Shown: one piece after another, positions 43,781-53,337 of the stretch
Position numbering within the stretch: position 1 is the stretch's first letter
Layout: every line of letters begins with the position of its first letter
Source of the DNA: a virus
Direction: 5' to 3' (one strand)
Virus record (IMG/VR): IMGVR_UViG_3300042937_001707
Span: 1 to 64,000 of that record
Length of the DNA stretch: 64,000 nucleotides
Notes under the pieces: model-generated
Told to the model about the DNA's origin: nothing
Databases searched by the model: none
What the model saw: only the letters and a program-made list of their open reading frames with translations
Program-made: the position numbers and the translations under genes

Positions 43781-44518
43781 ATGTCGAATTCAAGAGCAAT
43801 TTCAAAAATACCCTCTGGTCAATTATTTTCAAAATATAATGGGGCTAATAGTGGCGCATTATTGATGTTATCTGGAAATAACACAATCGGAGGAACAACA
43901 TATTTCGATTTATTAAAAGCAACAAATATTGCTCCAGGAACAACCGATCCAAACAAAACGGTTCGTTTAAATAGTACAGGAAGCATCGAAATAATTGATA
44001 GCACCTATACTAATGTTATATTTACAATAACCAACAGCGGCAACATATCAAATAAAGGTACAATTACTCCGGGATCTTATACCGCAGGTCAAGTGATAAA
44101 AGATACTATGTTGGATAATAGTCAAGTTACTGTCGTTAGTACGACTATTGCAACGACAGGATCAACAGTGAATTTTATTACTTATAATTATACTCCTGTT
44201 AGTTCATCGAGTTATTTGATCATTCACTATCATCTATCAAAATATCAACCACAAGGAACCACCGATGATAGTTGGTATTCGCAATTATTAGTTGATAACA
44301 CTGAAATTGCATACGCTTGGCAGATGGCTAATGATAATAATCAGGGTACAAGCGGTCGTTCGGGAGTATTATTCCCATTGACGGGTAGATACACAAATTC
44401 TAGCACATCAACAAAACAAATACAAGTTGGTGCTCGTAGAGACAGCGCCGATGATGGTATAATTATAGATAACTCTCCTACATCTATGTGGTTGCGTATT
44501 ACAGAGATTGCAAGATGA
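43781..44518 (+). CDS. Tail fibre protein with jelly-roll-like C-terminus
   Basis: The protein is 245 aa. The N-terminal 90 residues include SRAISKIPSGQLFSKYNG and TTYFDLLKATNIAPGTTDPN, a fibre-type beta repeat. From about 105 on, GQVIKDTMLDNSQVTVVSTT, NFITYNYTPVSSSSYLIIHY, NTEIAYAWQMAND and MWLRITEIAR resemble the C1q/TNF-like tip domain found at the ends of many cyanophage fibres. It is probably a receptor-binding tip. It lies 3 bp after the preceding fibre gene and is the last of the unit before a new late promoter. Confidence 0.72.
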   Translation: MSNSRAISKIPSGQLFSKYNGANSGALLMLSGNNTIGGTTYFDLLKATNIAPGTTDPNKTVRLNSTGSIEIIDSTYTNVIFTITNSGNISNKGTITPGSYTAGQVIKDTMLDNSQVTVVSTTIATTGSTVNFITYNYTPVSSSSYLIIHYHLSKYQPQGTTDDSWYSQLLVDNTEIAYAWQMANDNNQGTSGRSGVLFPLTGRYTNSSTSTKQIQVGARRDSADDGIIIDNSPTSMWLRITEIAR

Positions 44519-44549
44519 ATTTTCTTTGTTAATATTTTTTAAATCTTAG

Positions 44550-44557
44550 TATAAATA
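44550..44557 (+). promoter_or_regulatory. T4-type late promoter octamer for the 1015-aa fibre
   Basis: Exact TATAAATA, 31 bp before the ATG at 44589. The leader contains CCTCCGAGGATAGGGAATCG, whose second half is repeated at 62609-62624. Confidence 0.65.
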
Positions 44558-44588
44558 CTAAATAAACCTCCGAGGATAGGGAATCGGG

Positions 44589-47500
44589 ATGTCAACAAAA
44601 AAGTTTACCACTAGGCATGGTATAGATGCCAATTATCAAGATATTGTTTCTGCCAATAATGTATCAACCAATACATTAACAGCTCTTGTTTCTACGGGAA
44701 CTCCACCTCTAACCGTCTCATCAACTACAAAAGTTGAAAATCTCAACGTAGATTTACTCGATGGTTATAATACTGCAACATCAAACGCTGCAAATACTGT
44801 AGTCGTAAGAGATGCAAATTCATTTATTTCTTTAAATGGATTGTATATGAACTCTTCCGAGGGATTGAAAAATATCTCGTGGAATAATACATATTCAACA
44901 TATGATATGGAACTACTAAATGGAGTTACATTACAAGTAGGACAAGAATCTCATATCTATGGTAGAGCAACAGAAACCATCCAAAATGGTAAAATTGTTA
45001 TGTTCGCTGGCGCTCAAGGAGATGGTCTTCTATTAAGATTAGCAAATACACAAGTTACTGGATTTGAACCTAGATGGATTGTTGGTGTTGCCACCCAAAC
45101 TATTCCTCAAAATAATTGGGGATATGTAACTTGGTTTGGTAAGGTTAATGACGTTGACACGTACAATTATTCTCTTGGAGATATTTTATATCTAGATAAT
45201 AACAATCCTGGAGCATTTTCTAATACAAGACCTACTGCCCCAGATTATGCTATAACATTAGCAGCAGTTGTTAGAGTTTCTAATTCTCCATCTTCTAATA
45301 ATGGCATTTTGATGGTTCGTCCAGATTTTGGATATGAATTATCAGAAGCACGTGACGTTAAGATTACTAATATTTCAGCAAACGATGTTATTATTTGGAG
45401 TGCGAATAATAGATGGGAGAATAAACCTCAATCGAATTTAGATGTTGGCAATTCCGATAAATTAGATGGCGAACATGGTAGTTATTATACAGGGTATACA
45501 GATACTGCTAATACAAACAATTTAATTTACACCAATAATGTAATAAATTCTAATGTAACATTATTACAGGGAATTAATACTACCCAAAATACTAATATTA
45601 GCAATTTAACATCATGGTTAAGTTCTAATGTAAGTTTGATTGCTGGAGTTGATAATACCCAAAATACAAATATATTATCTATACAGGAAGTAGATAATAC
45701 TCAGAATACAAGATTGACTGTTATTGAAGGTGTTGATGTTACTCAGAACACCAATATTAGCAATTTAACATCATGGTTAAGTTCTAATGTAAGTTTGATT
45801 GCTGGAGTTGATAATACCCAAAATACAAGATTGACTGTTATTGAAGGTGTTGATGTTACTCAAAACACATTTACTCAAGCAGCATTTACTCATGCTAATG
45901 CCGCATTCTTATCTTCTAATACTAAATTTAGTTCTTCTGGTGGGACAATCACAGGAGATGTTGTTATTACTGGTAATGTTGCGGTTCAAGGCACTACAAC
46001 CACTCTTGATGTTGATACTATTGCTGTAGAAGACAAGAACATAACTTTAGCAAATGTTGCTTCTCCTACGAATATTACTGCTGATGGCGGTGGTATTACT
46101 GTTAGAGGAACAACAGATAAAACTTGGAATTGGATTAACGCAACTTCTTCGTGGACTTCTAGCGAAAATATTGACATTGCTTCTGGTAAAACCTATAAAA
46201 TTAACGGAATAGATGTACTAACATCCACAACAATATCTAATATACAAGGAGTAGATAATACTCAAAATACAAGATTGACTGTCATTGAAGGAACTGATGT
46301 TACCCAGAACACAAATATTACTAATTTAACAAGTTGGTTAAGTTCTAATAATACTCTGCAAACAAATATAAACGCGACTCAGAATACTTCTATTACTGCA
46401 GCATTTATCCAAGCAAACTCTGCTTATAACCAAGCAAATACCACAAACACAAACGCTTCTAATGCTTCGAATTTGACTACAGGAACAATTCCGGGCGATA
46501 GAGGTGTTACCGCTGGTTCCACAACTCCATCGTTTATTGAATATAATGGAACTACGAAAACTGCTGGTCAGTTTGATGGTGGTTCAACTGCACCAACAAA
46601 TACTACTAGATTAAATTACGATGGTAATTTATATGCCACTACGTTCTATGGAGAAGGAACTGGTTTAACTGGAACTGCGTCAAATTTAACTGCCAATGTC
46701 GCTAATTTTGAAGTAATAACCAACGCTACTTCTGGAACATATTATCCACAATTGGTTTCTGCTACTTCCGGAACTCTTGCTGGATATACTAATAATGCGT
46801 TTGCGTTTGATGTTGCAAATGGTAGGTTTGGGATTGCGACAACAACACCAACAACAAAGTTACACATAACCGAAAGCGCCGGTGCTTGTGTACCAATTCT
46901 AACATTAGACAATTCTTCTGGTTGGGCTACTGGCATCAATTTTAAAGTCAATTATTCTGGTTATACGACTTCAAGAATAGTATACGATTTTTATGGTTCA
47001 GAATTCGCCGGATTGTCTCACGGAATGAATTATGTTTCTGGTAGACCTTCAAATTCCAATCATTGGTTTAGAGACTCAGCAAATAATATCCAATTAGCAA
47101 TTTTAAATTCGGGTAATGTAGTAATTGGTTCTAATACTACAAATTACAAATTTGAAGTTGTGGGGACTGCTAAAGCAAATACATTAACTCTAACTGCAAA
47201 TACTGCTTCTACTAATACTACAACAGGAACATTAATTGTAACTGGTGGCGTTGGTATTTCGGGTGCATTAAATGCTACCACAAAATCGTTCGATATCGTT
47301 CATCCTTCCGATCCAAATAAACGATTAAGATATGGTTCGTTGGAATCTCCATATCACGGAGTAAGATTAACAGGTAAAGGAAAAGTTATTAACGGAAAAG
47401 GAGTAGTAACCTTACCATATTACTTTAGAGATTTGGTTCATGAAGAAGATGTTAATATTCAATTAACAAATATTAAACACGGTAAAGTATTATGGGTAGA

Positions 47501-47636
47501 AGACATTAACATTAAAGAAAATCGGTTTACAGTGGGTATTGACGAAACTACTAGCATTTTTACTAAAGAATACGAATTCTTTTGGGATATAACGGCAGAA
47601 AGAAAAGATGTACCTTCATTAATAGTAGAGGAATAA
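44589..47636 (+). CDS. Tail fibre with QNT coiled-coil repeats
   Basis: The protein is 1015 aa. The N-terminus MSTKKFTTRHGIDANYQD belongs to the (K)NG/HG-x anchoring class also seen in the collagen-like fibres. A middle region of about residues 320-450 and 550-590 has repeats like GVDNTQNTRLTVIEGVDVTQ, typical of trimeric coiled coils with buried Asn/Thr. The C-terminal 110 residues (FDIVHPSDPNKRLRYGSLES, PYHGVRLTGKGKV, VTLPYYFRDLV, ERKDVPSLIVEE) are a conserved cyanophage fibre C-terminal domain, ending in xRKDVxxLxVE. A relic copy of its first codons and leader lies at 62609-62680. Confidence 0.83.
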   Translation: MSTKKFTTRHGIDANYQDIVSANNVSTNTLTALVSTGTPPLTVSSTTKVENLNVDLLDGYNTATSNAANTVVVRDANSFISLNGLYMNSSEGLKNISWNNTYSTYDMELLNGVTLQVGQESHIYGRATETIQNGKIVMFAGAQGDGLLLRLANTQVTGFEPRWIVGVATQTIPQNNWGYVTWFGKVNDVDTYNYSLGDILYLDNNNPGAFSNTRPTAPDYAITLAAVVRVSNSPSSNNGILMVRPDFGYELSEARDVKITNISANDVIIWSANNRWENKPQSNLDVGNSDKLDGEHGSYYTGYTDTANTNNLIYTNNVINSNVTLLQGINTTQNTNISNLTSWLSSNVSLIAGVDNTQNTNILSIQEVDNTQNTRLTVIEGVDVTQNTNISNLTSWLSSNVSLIAGVDNTQNTRLTVIEGVDVTQNTFTQAAFTHANAAFLSSNTKFSSSGGTITGDVVITGNVAVQGTTTTLDVDTIAVEDKNITLANVASPTNITADGGGITVRGTTDKTWNWINATSSWTSSENIDIASGKTYKINGIDVLTSTTISNIQGVDNTQNTRLTVIEGTDVTQNTNITNLTSWLSSNNTLQTNINATQNTSITAAFIQANSAYNQANTTNTNASNASNLTTGTIPGDRGVTAGSTTPSFIEYNGTTKTAGQFDGGSTAPTNTTRLNYDGNLYATTFYGEGTGLTGTASNLTANVANFEVITNATSGTYYPQLVSATSGTLAGYTNNAFAFDVANGRFGIATTTPTTKLHITESAGACVPILTLDNSSGWATGINFKVNYSGYTTSRIVYDFYGSEFAGLSHGMNYVSGRPSNSNHWFRDSANNIQLAILNSGNVVIGSNTTNYKFEVVGTAKANTLTLTANTASTNTTTGTLIVTGGVGISGALNATTKSFDIVHPSDPNKRLRYGSLESPYHGVRLTGKGKVINGKGVVTLPYYFRDLVHEEDVNIQLTNIKHGKVLWVEDINIKENRFTVGIDETTSIFTKEYEFFWDITAERKDVPSLIVEE

Positions 47637-47637
47637 T

Positions 47638-50007
47638 ATGGCAACTGCATATAATAGTAAACTTGTTACTGATAATTTGGTATTATGTATAGATGCTGCT
47701 AATCCAAAAAGTTATCCAGGAACTGGAAATAATTGGTTTAATTTAGTAAAAGGCAATCGTTCAGAAACTATATCCGGAGAAACCACTACAAATTTAATGT
47801 ATTCTTCCGGAACTTTTGTTGGGTCTATTGGAACATTAACGGGTTCTTTTTCAGTGACAACTGTAGAGGCAAATAGTAAATATCGCGTTCAGTGTAACAC
47901 TAGTGGGCTAATTAGAATATCAATTCCTAATGGTTTGTTAGTAAACAACCAAACATATACATTATCATACAAATATAAAGTCATTTCTGGATTAACCAAC
48001 TTTTTAATAAACGATTTTTGTGATGTTAATGTTGGCGACAGATTAATTATAGATACAGGCGATTATATTTTTGCTTCAGCAACGGCGAAAAGAATTACTT
48101 ATGATTCGACATATAGATTTTTTGATACACCAACATTTCAAGTTGGTGATATTATAGATATTTGGGATATACAAGTAGAACAAAAAACGTATCCGACTGT
48201 TTTTGTAAATGGTATAAGATCCTCTGCAACATCAAATCAAATTTTAACTGGCGGAAATCAAAATTCAGATTTAATCAATGGTCCATCATACCAATCTCAA
48301 GGGGTAATTGTGTTCGATGGCGTTGATGATTACGTTAAACAAAACCCTATGGCGTTTAAATCAGGAAGTGGGTGGACTCTATCGTGTTGGATAAGTCCTG
48401 TATTTAATTCCACTAAAATAGGAGCTTCTGTATTTTATGCTGTTGAAGGTAATTATCTAGGATACCCTTGTTCTGTCCCACTAACAACTCAAACGGATAC
48501 TACATATATAACACCTAAAAGCTCAATAGGTAGCACTTTTTATATTTGTTCTAACTATGTAACCAATTTTGTTGGTTCAGAAAGAATCCCTAAAATTTTT
48601 AAGATGAATTCTATTTTCACAGCGGTCGATCAAGGATTTAATACAGGTTCTGTAGGATACCTATCCACTCCAGTTCACATAACAGCATCTACATATTATT
48701 CTGGGAAAATATATGTATGCGAAAACCTTAGCCAATATAGTAAATATGGAAAAATAGGATTCAAACGATATAATTCTGATGGATCGTTAGATACTGGTTT
48801 CGGAACATCTACTTCTGGATTTAATTTTTCTACGGCATTTTCCGCAGAAGACAGTTCAGGAAATATTTATGTTGTTGGCTCCTTTACTTCTTATAACGGA
48901 ACCGCAGCAAACCGAATTATTAAATTAAACACTGACGGTTCAATAGATACTTCTTTTGTTTATGGTACTGGGTTTAATAATGTAGTAACAGCAATTTACA
49001 TAGATCCAATTAATGGAGGCATATATGTTATAGGAAATTTTACTTCTTATAACGGAACCGCAGCAAACCGAATTATTAAATTAACCTCTACTGGGTCGAT
49101 AGATGCTTCTTTTGTTTATGGTACTGGGTTTAATGATCAAGTCCTTTGTATAGAGTTTGACGAAAACGGAGATTTATATGTTGGGGGAGGGTTCACTACA
49201 TATAATGGAACGGCAGTAAATCGCATGGTTAAATTAACCTCTACTGGGTCGATAGATGCTTCTTTTGTTTATGGTACTGGGTTTAATGGTGTTGTTAGAT
49301 CAATATCATACAGTTATGACTTTTCATGGTTATATGTTGGGGGAGCGTTTACTACATATAACGGAACCGCAGCAAACCGAATAATTACATTAAACACTGA
49401 CGGGTCAATAGAAACTTCTTTTGTTTATGGTACTGGGTTTGACGGTGCTGTGCTTTCTATATTAGCAGATAGTTCAGGTTTGTTATATGTTGGTGGCTCA
49501 TTCACTACATATCAAGGCAGTGCTGTAAGTAGATTCGTAGGATTAGACATATATGATGGGACTTTTGTAACAGACATATTTGGTCTTACTTCTGATTTTG
49601 AATCTTGTGTAAATCTATCTACAAATTTTTATAATATCAGATATTTAGATGGGTTTGTATTTGCGTGGGTTAACAAAACACCTGTAGACTTAACTATTAT
49701 CGGAGCATCGCAAACAATTTTAACAGCCAATGAATTATATGACATTTTTGACGGGAATACCACTATAAATTTAGTGGAATCTATGGATACTAATTCTACC
49801 TATAAAGCATATTTAAACGGACAATTAGTATGTGAAATTCCAAATGTAGAAAATTCTGGTATTCTTTTATATAATTTGTTTAATGACATTTCAACGTCAT
49901 CTAAATTTCAAGGGAAAGCTTCTAATATTTCTGTATACAGCAAAGCATTATCCGCCACAGAAATTCAACAAAACTTCAACGCTACAAGGAGCAGATATGG
50001 AATATAA
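47638..50007 (+). CDS. Adhesin: LamG-like lectin domain split by a Delta-60-type beta-propeller
   Basis: The protein is 789 aa. It begins LVTDNLVLCIDAANPKSYPG and ends YSKALSATEIQQNFNATRSR; both are the ends of the LamG-like domain seen intact in the 245-aa protein at 50252. Between them are GVIVFDGVDDYVKQNPMAFK (the usual LamG core strand) and, from about 395-640, repeats such as IYVVGSFTSYNGTAANRIIK, LNTDGSIDTSFVYGTGF that match Delta-60 propeller repeats (at least five). A carbohydrate-binding sandwich thus carries an inserted beta-propeller. It is probably a receptor-binding protein. It starts one base after the 44589 fibre stop. Confidence 0.8.
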   Translation: MATAYNSKLVTDNLVLCIDAANPKSYPGTGNNWFNLVKGNRSETISGETTTNLMYSSGTFVGSIGTLTGSFSVTTVEANSKYRVQCNTSGLIRISIPNGLLVNNQTYTLSYKYKVISGLTNFLINDFCDVNVGDRLIIDTGDYIFASATAKRITYDSTYRFFDTPTFQVGDIIDIWDIQVEQKTYPTVFVNGIRSSATSNQILTGGNQNSDLINGPSYQSQGVIVFDGVDDYVKQNPMAFKSGSGWTLSCWISPVFNSTKIGASVFYAVEGNYLGYPCSVPLTTQTDTTYITPKSSIGSTFYICSNYVTNFVGSERIPKIFKMNSIFTAVDQGFNTGSVGYLSTPVHITASTYYSGKIYVCENLSQYSKYGKIGFKRYNSDGSLDTGFGTSTSGFNFSTAFSAEDSSGNIYVVGSFTSYNGTAANRIIKLNTDGSIDTSFVYGTGFNNVVTAIYIDPINGGIYVIGNFTSYNGTAANRIIKLTSTGSIDASFVYGTGFNDQVLCIEFDENGDLYVGGGFTTYNGTAVNRMVKLTSTGSIDASFVYGTGFNGVVRSISYSYDFSWLYVGGAFTTYNGTAANRIITLNTDGSIETSFVYGTGFDGAVLSILADSSGLLYVGGSFTTYQGSAVSRFVGLDIYDGTFVTDIFGLTSDFESCVNLSTNFYNIRYLDGFVFAWVNKTPVDLTIIGASQTILTANELYDIFDGNTTINLVESMDTNSTYKAYLNGQLVCEIPNVENSGILLYNLFNDISTSSKFQGKASNISVYSKALSATEIQQNFNATRSRYGI

Positions 50008-50251
50008 TGATAGAAATTTTATAATCTTTCCAACTTCGGAATTATCAAAAGTTGATTTTAGTCAAGTATTAGAAACTTCTGCCGAAACGGTTAGACGTTC
50101 TGTGGATGGTTCCAAAACGTTTGTTAAATGGGATGGAGAACAGCCAGAATTTGTTTCTACTTTGGAGAATACAGAAGGTCCGTATACTTACGAAGAAATA
50201 TTAGAAATATTAAATGGATTAGAATGGACTGCTCCAATGGAGGAAATGTAA
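49997..50251 (+). CDS. Small acidic fibre-locus protein (possible assembly factor)
   Basis: The protein is 84 aa from the ATG at 49997, which overlaps the previous stop by 11 bp; a longer frame from 49883 would lie deep inside the preceding gene. MEYNDRNFIIFPTSELSKVD, FSQVLETSAETVRRSVDGSK and TFVKWDGEQP, then PYTYEEILEILNG. Small acidic proteins of this form alternate with fibre genes in aquatic T4-like phages. Like T4 gp57A/gp38-type helpers they may assist trimer folding; this is inference. The next gene's GTG follows the stop immediately. Confidence 0.72.
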   Translation: MEYNDRNFIIFPTSELSKVDFSQVLETSAETVRRSVDGSKTFVKWDGEQPEFVSTLENTEGPYTYEEILEILNGLEWTAPMEEM

Positions 50252-50989
50252 GTGAGTTTGGGTCACGGAGCAAGTATTGTTACTAATGGATTAGTTTTAT
50301 GTTTAGATGCTGCTAATCCAAAAAGTTATCCTGGATCAGGTGCTGTTTGGTATGATTTGAGTGGAAATGGTAATCACGCTTCTTTAGTAAATGGACCAGT
50401 TTATTCTACAGAAAATAATGGCAAATTTGTATTAGACGGAATAAATGATTATGTAGAAACGATTAATCCTCTAAATTTATCAACAACCAATGCGGTAACA
50501 GTTTTATTTTCAGTAAAAGTATTATCCTATGGGACTTCTCCAAAAGTTCTATATGAATTAGGTCCAAATTTTAACAGTTATACCGATTGTTTTGTAGCAT
50601 CATTTTCTGATAATTCTGTTGGAGCGAATTATGATATTTTTGCTAGTGTTAGAGGAAATGTTGGATATAATATAGGAGTATATTCTAAAACTTTATTAAA
50701 CGATTCCAATTGGCATTCTAATATTATAATACACGACACTTCACAAACTTCCAAAGAAAATCTTATATACAGCAACGGTGTTATAAAAGACGAAATATCT
50801 AACCCCCTTTCTGGATATGCTAATAATACTAATAATTTCGGTAACAGAAAATTTTATATAGGTTGTAGGGGAGGAGCTAGTTTGTTTGGCAATATTGAAA
50901 TATCGAGTGTTATGGCGTATAACAGAGCATTATCCGCAGCAGAAATTCAACAAAATTTTAACGCTTCTCGCAATCGCTTCGGGATATAA
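50252..50989 (+). CDS. LamG/concanavalin-A-like lectin-domain fibre protein (GTG start)
   Basis: The protein is 245 aa. SLGHGASIVTNGLVLCLDAA, NPKSYPGSGAVWYDLSGNGN, FVLDGINDYVE and SVMAYNRALSAAEIQQNFNA are standard landmarks of phage LamG-type jelly-roll domains. The whole protein is one such domain, without stalk. It is a close relative of the two ends of the 789-aa protein two genes upstream. The GTG start is supported by GGAGG at the proper distance; the stop of the preceding gene touches it. A late promoter overlaps its own stop codon. Confidence 0.82.
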   Translation: MSLGHGASIVTNGLVLCLDAANPKSYPGSGAVWYDLSGNGNHASLVNGPVYSTENNGKFVLDGINDYVETINPLNLSTTNAVTVLFSVKVLSYGTSPKVLYELGPNFNSYTDCFVASFSDNSVGANYDIFASVRGNVGYNIGVYSKTLLNDSNWHSNIIIHDTSQTSKENLIYSNGVIKDEISNPLSGYANNTNNFGNRKFYIGCRGGASLFGNIEISSVMAYNRALSAAEIQQNFNASRNRFGI

Positions 50990-50992
50990 ATA
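50985..50992 (+). promoter_or_regulatory. T4-type late promoter octamer
   Basis: Exact TATAAATA overlapping the stop of the lectin-domain gene, 30 bp before the ATG at 51023. It would drive the small fibre protein, the three collagen-like fibres and probably the modification genes, since no other octamer is seen until 60994. Confidence 0.65.
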
Positions 50993-51022
50993 GTTAAATA
51001 ACAACTCCTTAGAGAATACCAA

Positions 51023-51643
51023 ATGGCATTAAACGAACAAAATATAGTAATTCAACCTAATGTTGGTATAGCAAATACTAACCCAAAAATTACGTTTTCC
51101 GCAGCAGACGCATCAACAAATGCTAAGAATATTGTTCTTAATGTATACCCAACTTCAAACGGAACACTTTCTTTTGAAGGTAACGCCGGACAATTATTCT
51201 CTATCACAGACTCAATGTCTGGAACAATATTCTCTGTTAATGATATTTCTGGTATTCCTTCTATAGAAGTTTTAGACACTGGATTAGTAAAACTTGCCCA
51301 ATATTCTGGCGACGTTCAAATCGGACCTTCTACAGTTTTAATTTCGGAAAATTATACTACCACAACCACAAATCAAATTACACTAGACAGCTTTCCCGCA
51401 GCAACATATAGAACAGCAACTTATGAAGTGCAAATGACTTCATCTACAAATTATCATACAATAACACTAAAACTAATACATAACGGCACAACAGTTTATC
51501 TCGCTCAATATGGAGAAATATTCACAAATGCTTCTCTAGGAACATTTGATGCTACAATTACTTCCGGTAATATGAATTTATTATTTACTCCAACCAATGC
51601 TACTACCGTAGTAAAATTAACAAGACAACTAATCTTGGTATAA
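51023..51643 (+). CDS. Tail fibre/tip protein sharing a C-terminal module with 42773-43777
   Basis: The protein is 206 aa. The N-terminal part ALNEQNIVIQPNVGIANTNP, KITFSAADA and NGTLSFEGNAGQLFSITDSM is a common marine phage fibre beta-domain. The C-terminal 85 residues (YRTATYEVQMTSSTNYHTIT, LKLIHNGTTVYLAQYGEIFT) are clearly homologous to the end of the 334-aa fibre at 42773. It may be the tip that pairs with the collagen-like shafts that follow. The next ATG is one base after the stop. Confidence 0.75.
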   Translation: MALNEQNIVIQPNVGIANTNPKITFSAADASTNAKNIVLNVYPTSNGTLSFEGNAGQLFSITDSMSGTIFSVNDISGIPSIEVLDTGLVKLAQYSGDVQIGPSTVLISENYTTTTTNQITLDSFPAATYRTATYEVQMTSSTNYHTITLKLIHNGTTVYLAQYGEIFTNASLGTFDATITSGNMNLLFTPTNATTVVKLTRQLILV

Positions 51644-51644
51644 A

Positions 51645-53333
51645 ATGGCAACAAATAAACCCTTTGAAATAAAAAACGGATTAATTGTTGGGGATACTCT
51701 TGTCGCAAATTCAACTGGTCATTGGGTAGGTCCATCAACAAATATAACCGGAGATCAAGGATTTCAAGGAAATATTGGGATAACTGGAAATGTTGGATTT
51801 ACTGGAATAGCAGGATTCCAAGGTAGACAAGGAGTACAAGGTTCTACTGGTCCTCAAGGCGTACAAGGTGCTTTGGGTGCTACTGGTAATATTGGAGTTC
51901 AGGGTGCTATCGGAATAGCAGGATTTCAAGGTAGGCAGGGCGTTCAAGGTTCTACTGGTCCTCAAGGCGTACAAGGCGTGGTTGGTGCTACTGGAAATGC
52001 TGGAGTTCAGGGCGCTATCGGAATATCAGGATTTCAAGGTAGACAAGGAATACAAGGTTCTACTGGTCCTCAAGGCGTTCAGGGAGCAGTTGGTGCTACT
52101 GGAAATAGTGGAATAGCAGGATTCCAAGGCAGACAAGGGTTTCAAGGCACACAAGGTCCACAGGGACCACAAGGAGTTCAGGGAGCAGTTGGTGCTACTG
52201 GTAATGCTGGTGTGCAAGGTGCTATTGGAATAGCAGGATTTCAAGGTAGACAAGGAATACAAGGTTCTACTGGACCACAAGGAGCACAAGGCGCTGTAGG
52301 TGCTACTGGTAATGTTGGTGTGCAAGGTGCTATTGGAATAGCAGGATTTCAAGGCAGACAAGGGTTTCAAGGTTCTACTGGTCCACAAGGAGCACAAGGC
52401 GCTGTAGGTGCTACTGGTAATGCTGGAATAGCAGGATTTCAAGGAAGACAAGGATTCCAAGGCGCACAAGGACCACAAGGACCACAAGGCGTTCAAGGCG
52501 CTGTTGGTGCTACTGGTAATACTGGAGTTCAGGGTGCTATTGGAATAGCAGGATTCCAAGGTAGACAAGGAGTCCAAGGTCCACAGGGACCACAAGGTGT
52601 ACAAGGTGCTGTTGGCGCTACTGGACCGCAAGGAGTTCAAGGGACAGTTGGAATAGCAGGATTTCAAGGTAGACAAGGAGTCCAAGGTCCACAGGGACCA
52701 CAAGGCGTACAGGGAGCAGTTGGCGCCACTGGTCCTCAAGGGGTTGCTGGAATAGCAGGATTCCAAGGCAGACAAGGATTCCAAGGCGCACAAGGTCCGC
52801 AAGGAGCACAAGGAGCACAAGGCGCTGTAGGTGCTACTGGTCCTCAAGGAGTTGCTGGAATAGCAGGATTCCAAGGCAGACAAGGATTCCAAGGAGCAAA
52901 TTTAATAATTCCTGCCAATAATCTTAGTACATTAGGAGTAAATGCTGCACTTGGCGGAACTGGAGAAATACGAGCATCTGGAAATATCATAGCAGCATAC
53001 TCAGATCAAAGATTAAAGAAAAATATAAACAAAATTGAAAATTGTTTAGAAAAAGTATTAAGTATAAGTGGAATTTATTTTACTCAAAATAAGTTAGCAG
53101 AAAAGTTTGGATATAACGATTATAGTAAAAAAATAGGATTGATAGCACAGCAAATAAAACCTTTTGCTCCTGAAATAGTTAAACCTGCTCCTTTTGATAC
53201 GGATTCCGATGGAAATAGCATTTCTGGGGAAAATTACATAACAGTACAATATGAAAAATTAATTCCAATAATAGTAGAAGCTATAAAAGAACAACAAAAG
53301 CAAATTAAAGAACTTTTAACATTAAGAAACTAA
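51645..53333 (+). CDS. Collagen-like tail fibre 1 with S74 auto-chaperone
   Basis: The protein is 562 aa. The N-terminal 35 residues ([25 protein letters not shown]) form an anchor like those of the next two genes. Residues 36-416 are about 127 uninterrupted Gly-X-Y triplets ([18 protein letters not shown]). Pro occurs only in X (GPQ); Y is mostly Gln, with frequent Thr (GAT, GST); no Lys is present in the triplets. The C-terminal domain is peptidase S74: [10 protein letters not shown] with S453 and K458, [16 protein letters not shown], and a terminal coiled coil [16 protein letters not shown]. It should form a triple-helical shaft whose folding starts at the C-terminal chaperone, which then cuts itself off. 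Confidence 0.92.
   Translation: MATNKPFEIKNGLIVGDTLVANSTGHWVGPSTNITGDQGFQGNIGITGNVGFTGIAGFQGRQGVQGSTGPQGVQGALGATGNIGVQGAIGIAGFQGRQGVQGSTGPQGVQGVVGATGNAGVQGAIGISGFQGRQGIQGSTGPQGVQGAVGATGNSGIAGFQGRQGFQGTQGPQGPQGVQGAVGATGNAGVQGAIGIAGFQGRQGIQGSTGPQGAQGAVGATGNVGVQGAIGIAGFQGRQGFQGSTGPQGAQGAVGATGNAGIAGFQGRQGFQGAQGPQGPQGVQGAVGATGNTGVQGAIGIAGFQGRQGVQGPQGPQGVQGAVGATGPQGVQGTVGIAGFQGRQGVQGPQGPQGVQGAVGATGPQGVAGIAGFQGRQGFQGAQGPQGAQGAQGAVGATGPQGVAGIAGFQGRQGFQGANLIIPANNLSTLGVNAALGGTGEIRASGNIIAAYSDQRLKKNINKIENCLEKVLSISGIYFTQNKLAEKFGYNDYSKKIGLIAQQIKPFAPEIVKPAPFDTDSDGNSISGENYITVQYEKLIPIIVEAIKEQQKQIKELLTLRN
51750..52892 (+). repeat. Collagen-type Gly-X-Y repeat tract, fibre 1
   Basis: GGN-NNN-CAA-dominated 9-bp periodicity with larger blocks (for example TTCAAGGTAGACAAGG) repeated many times. 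No interruption of the triplet phase. Confidence 0.9.
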
Positions 53334-53337
53334 TCAG

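Noticed and set aside
49883-49996. Upstream extension of the 84-aa protein
   Set aside because: Would lie 114 bp inside the LamG/propeller gene; the ATG at 49997 fits the overlap style of the locus.
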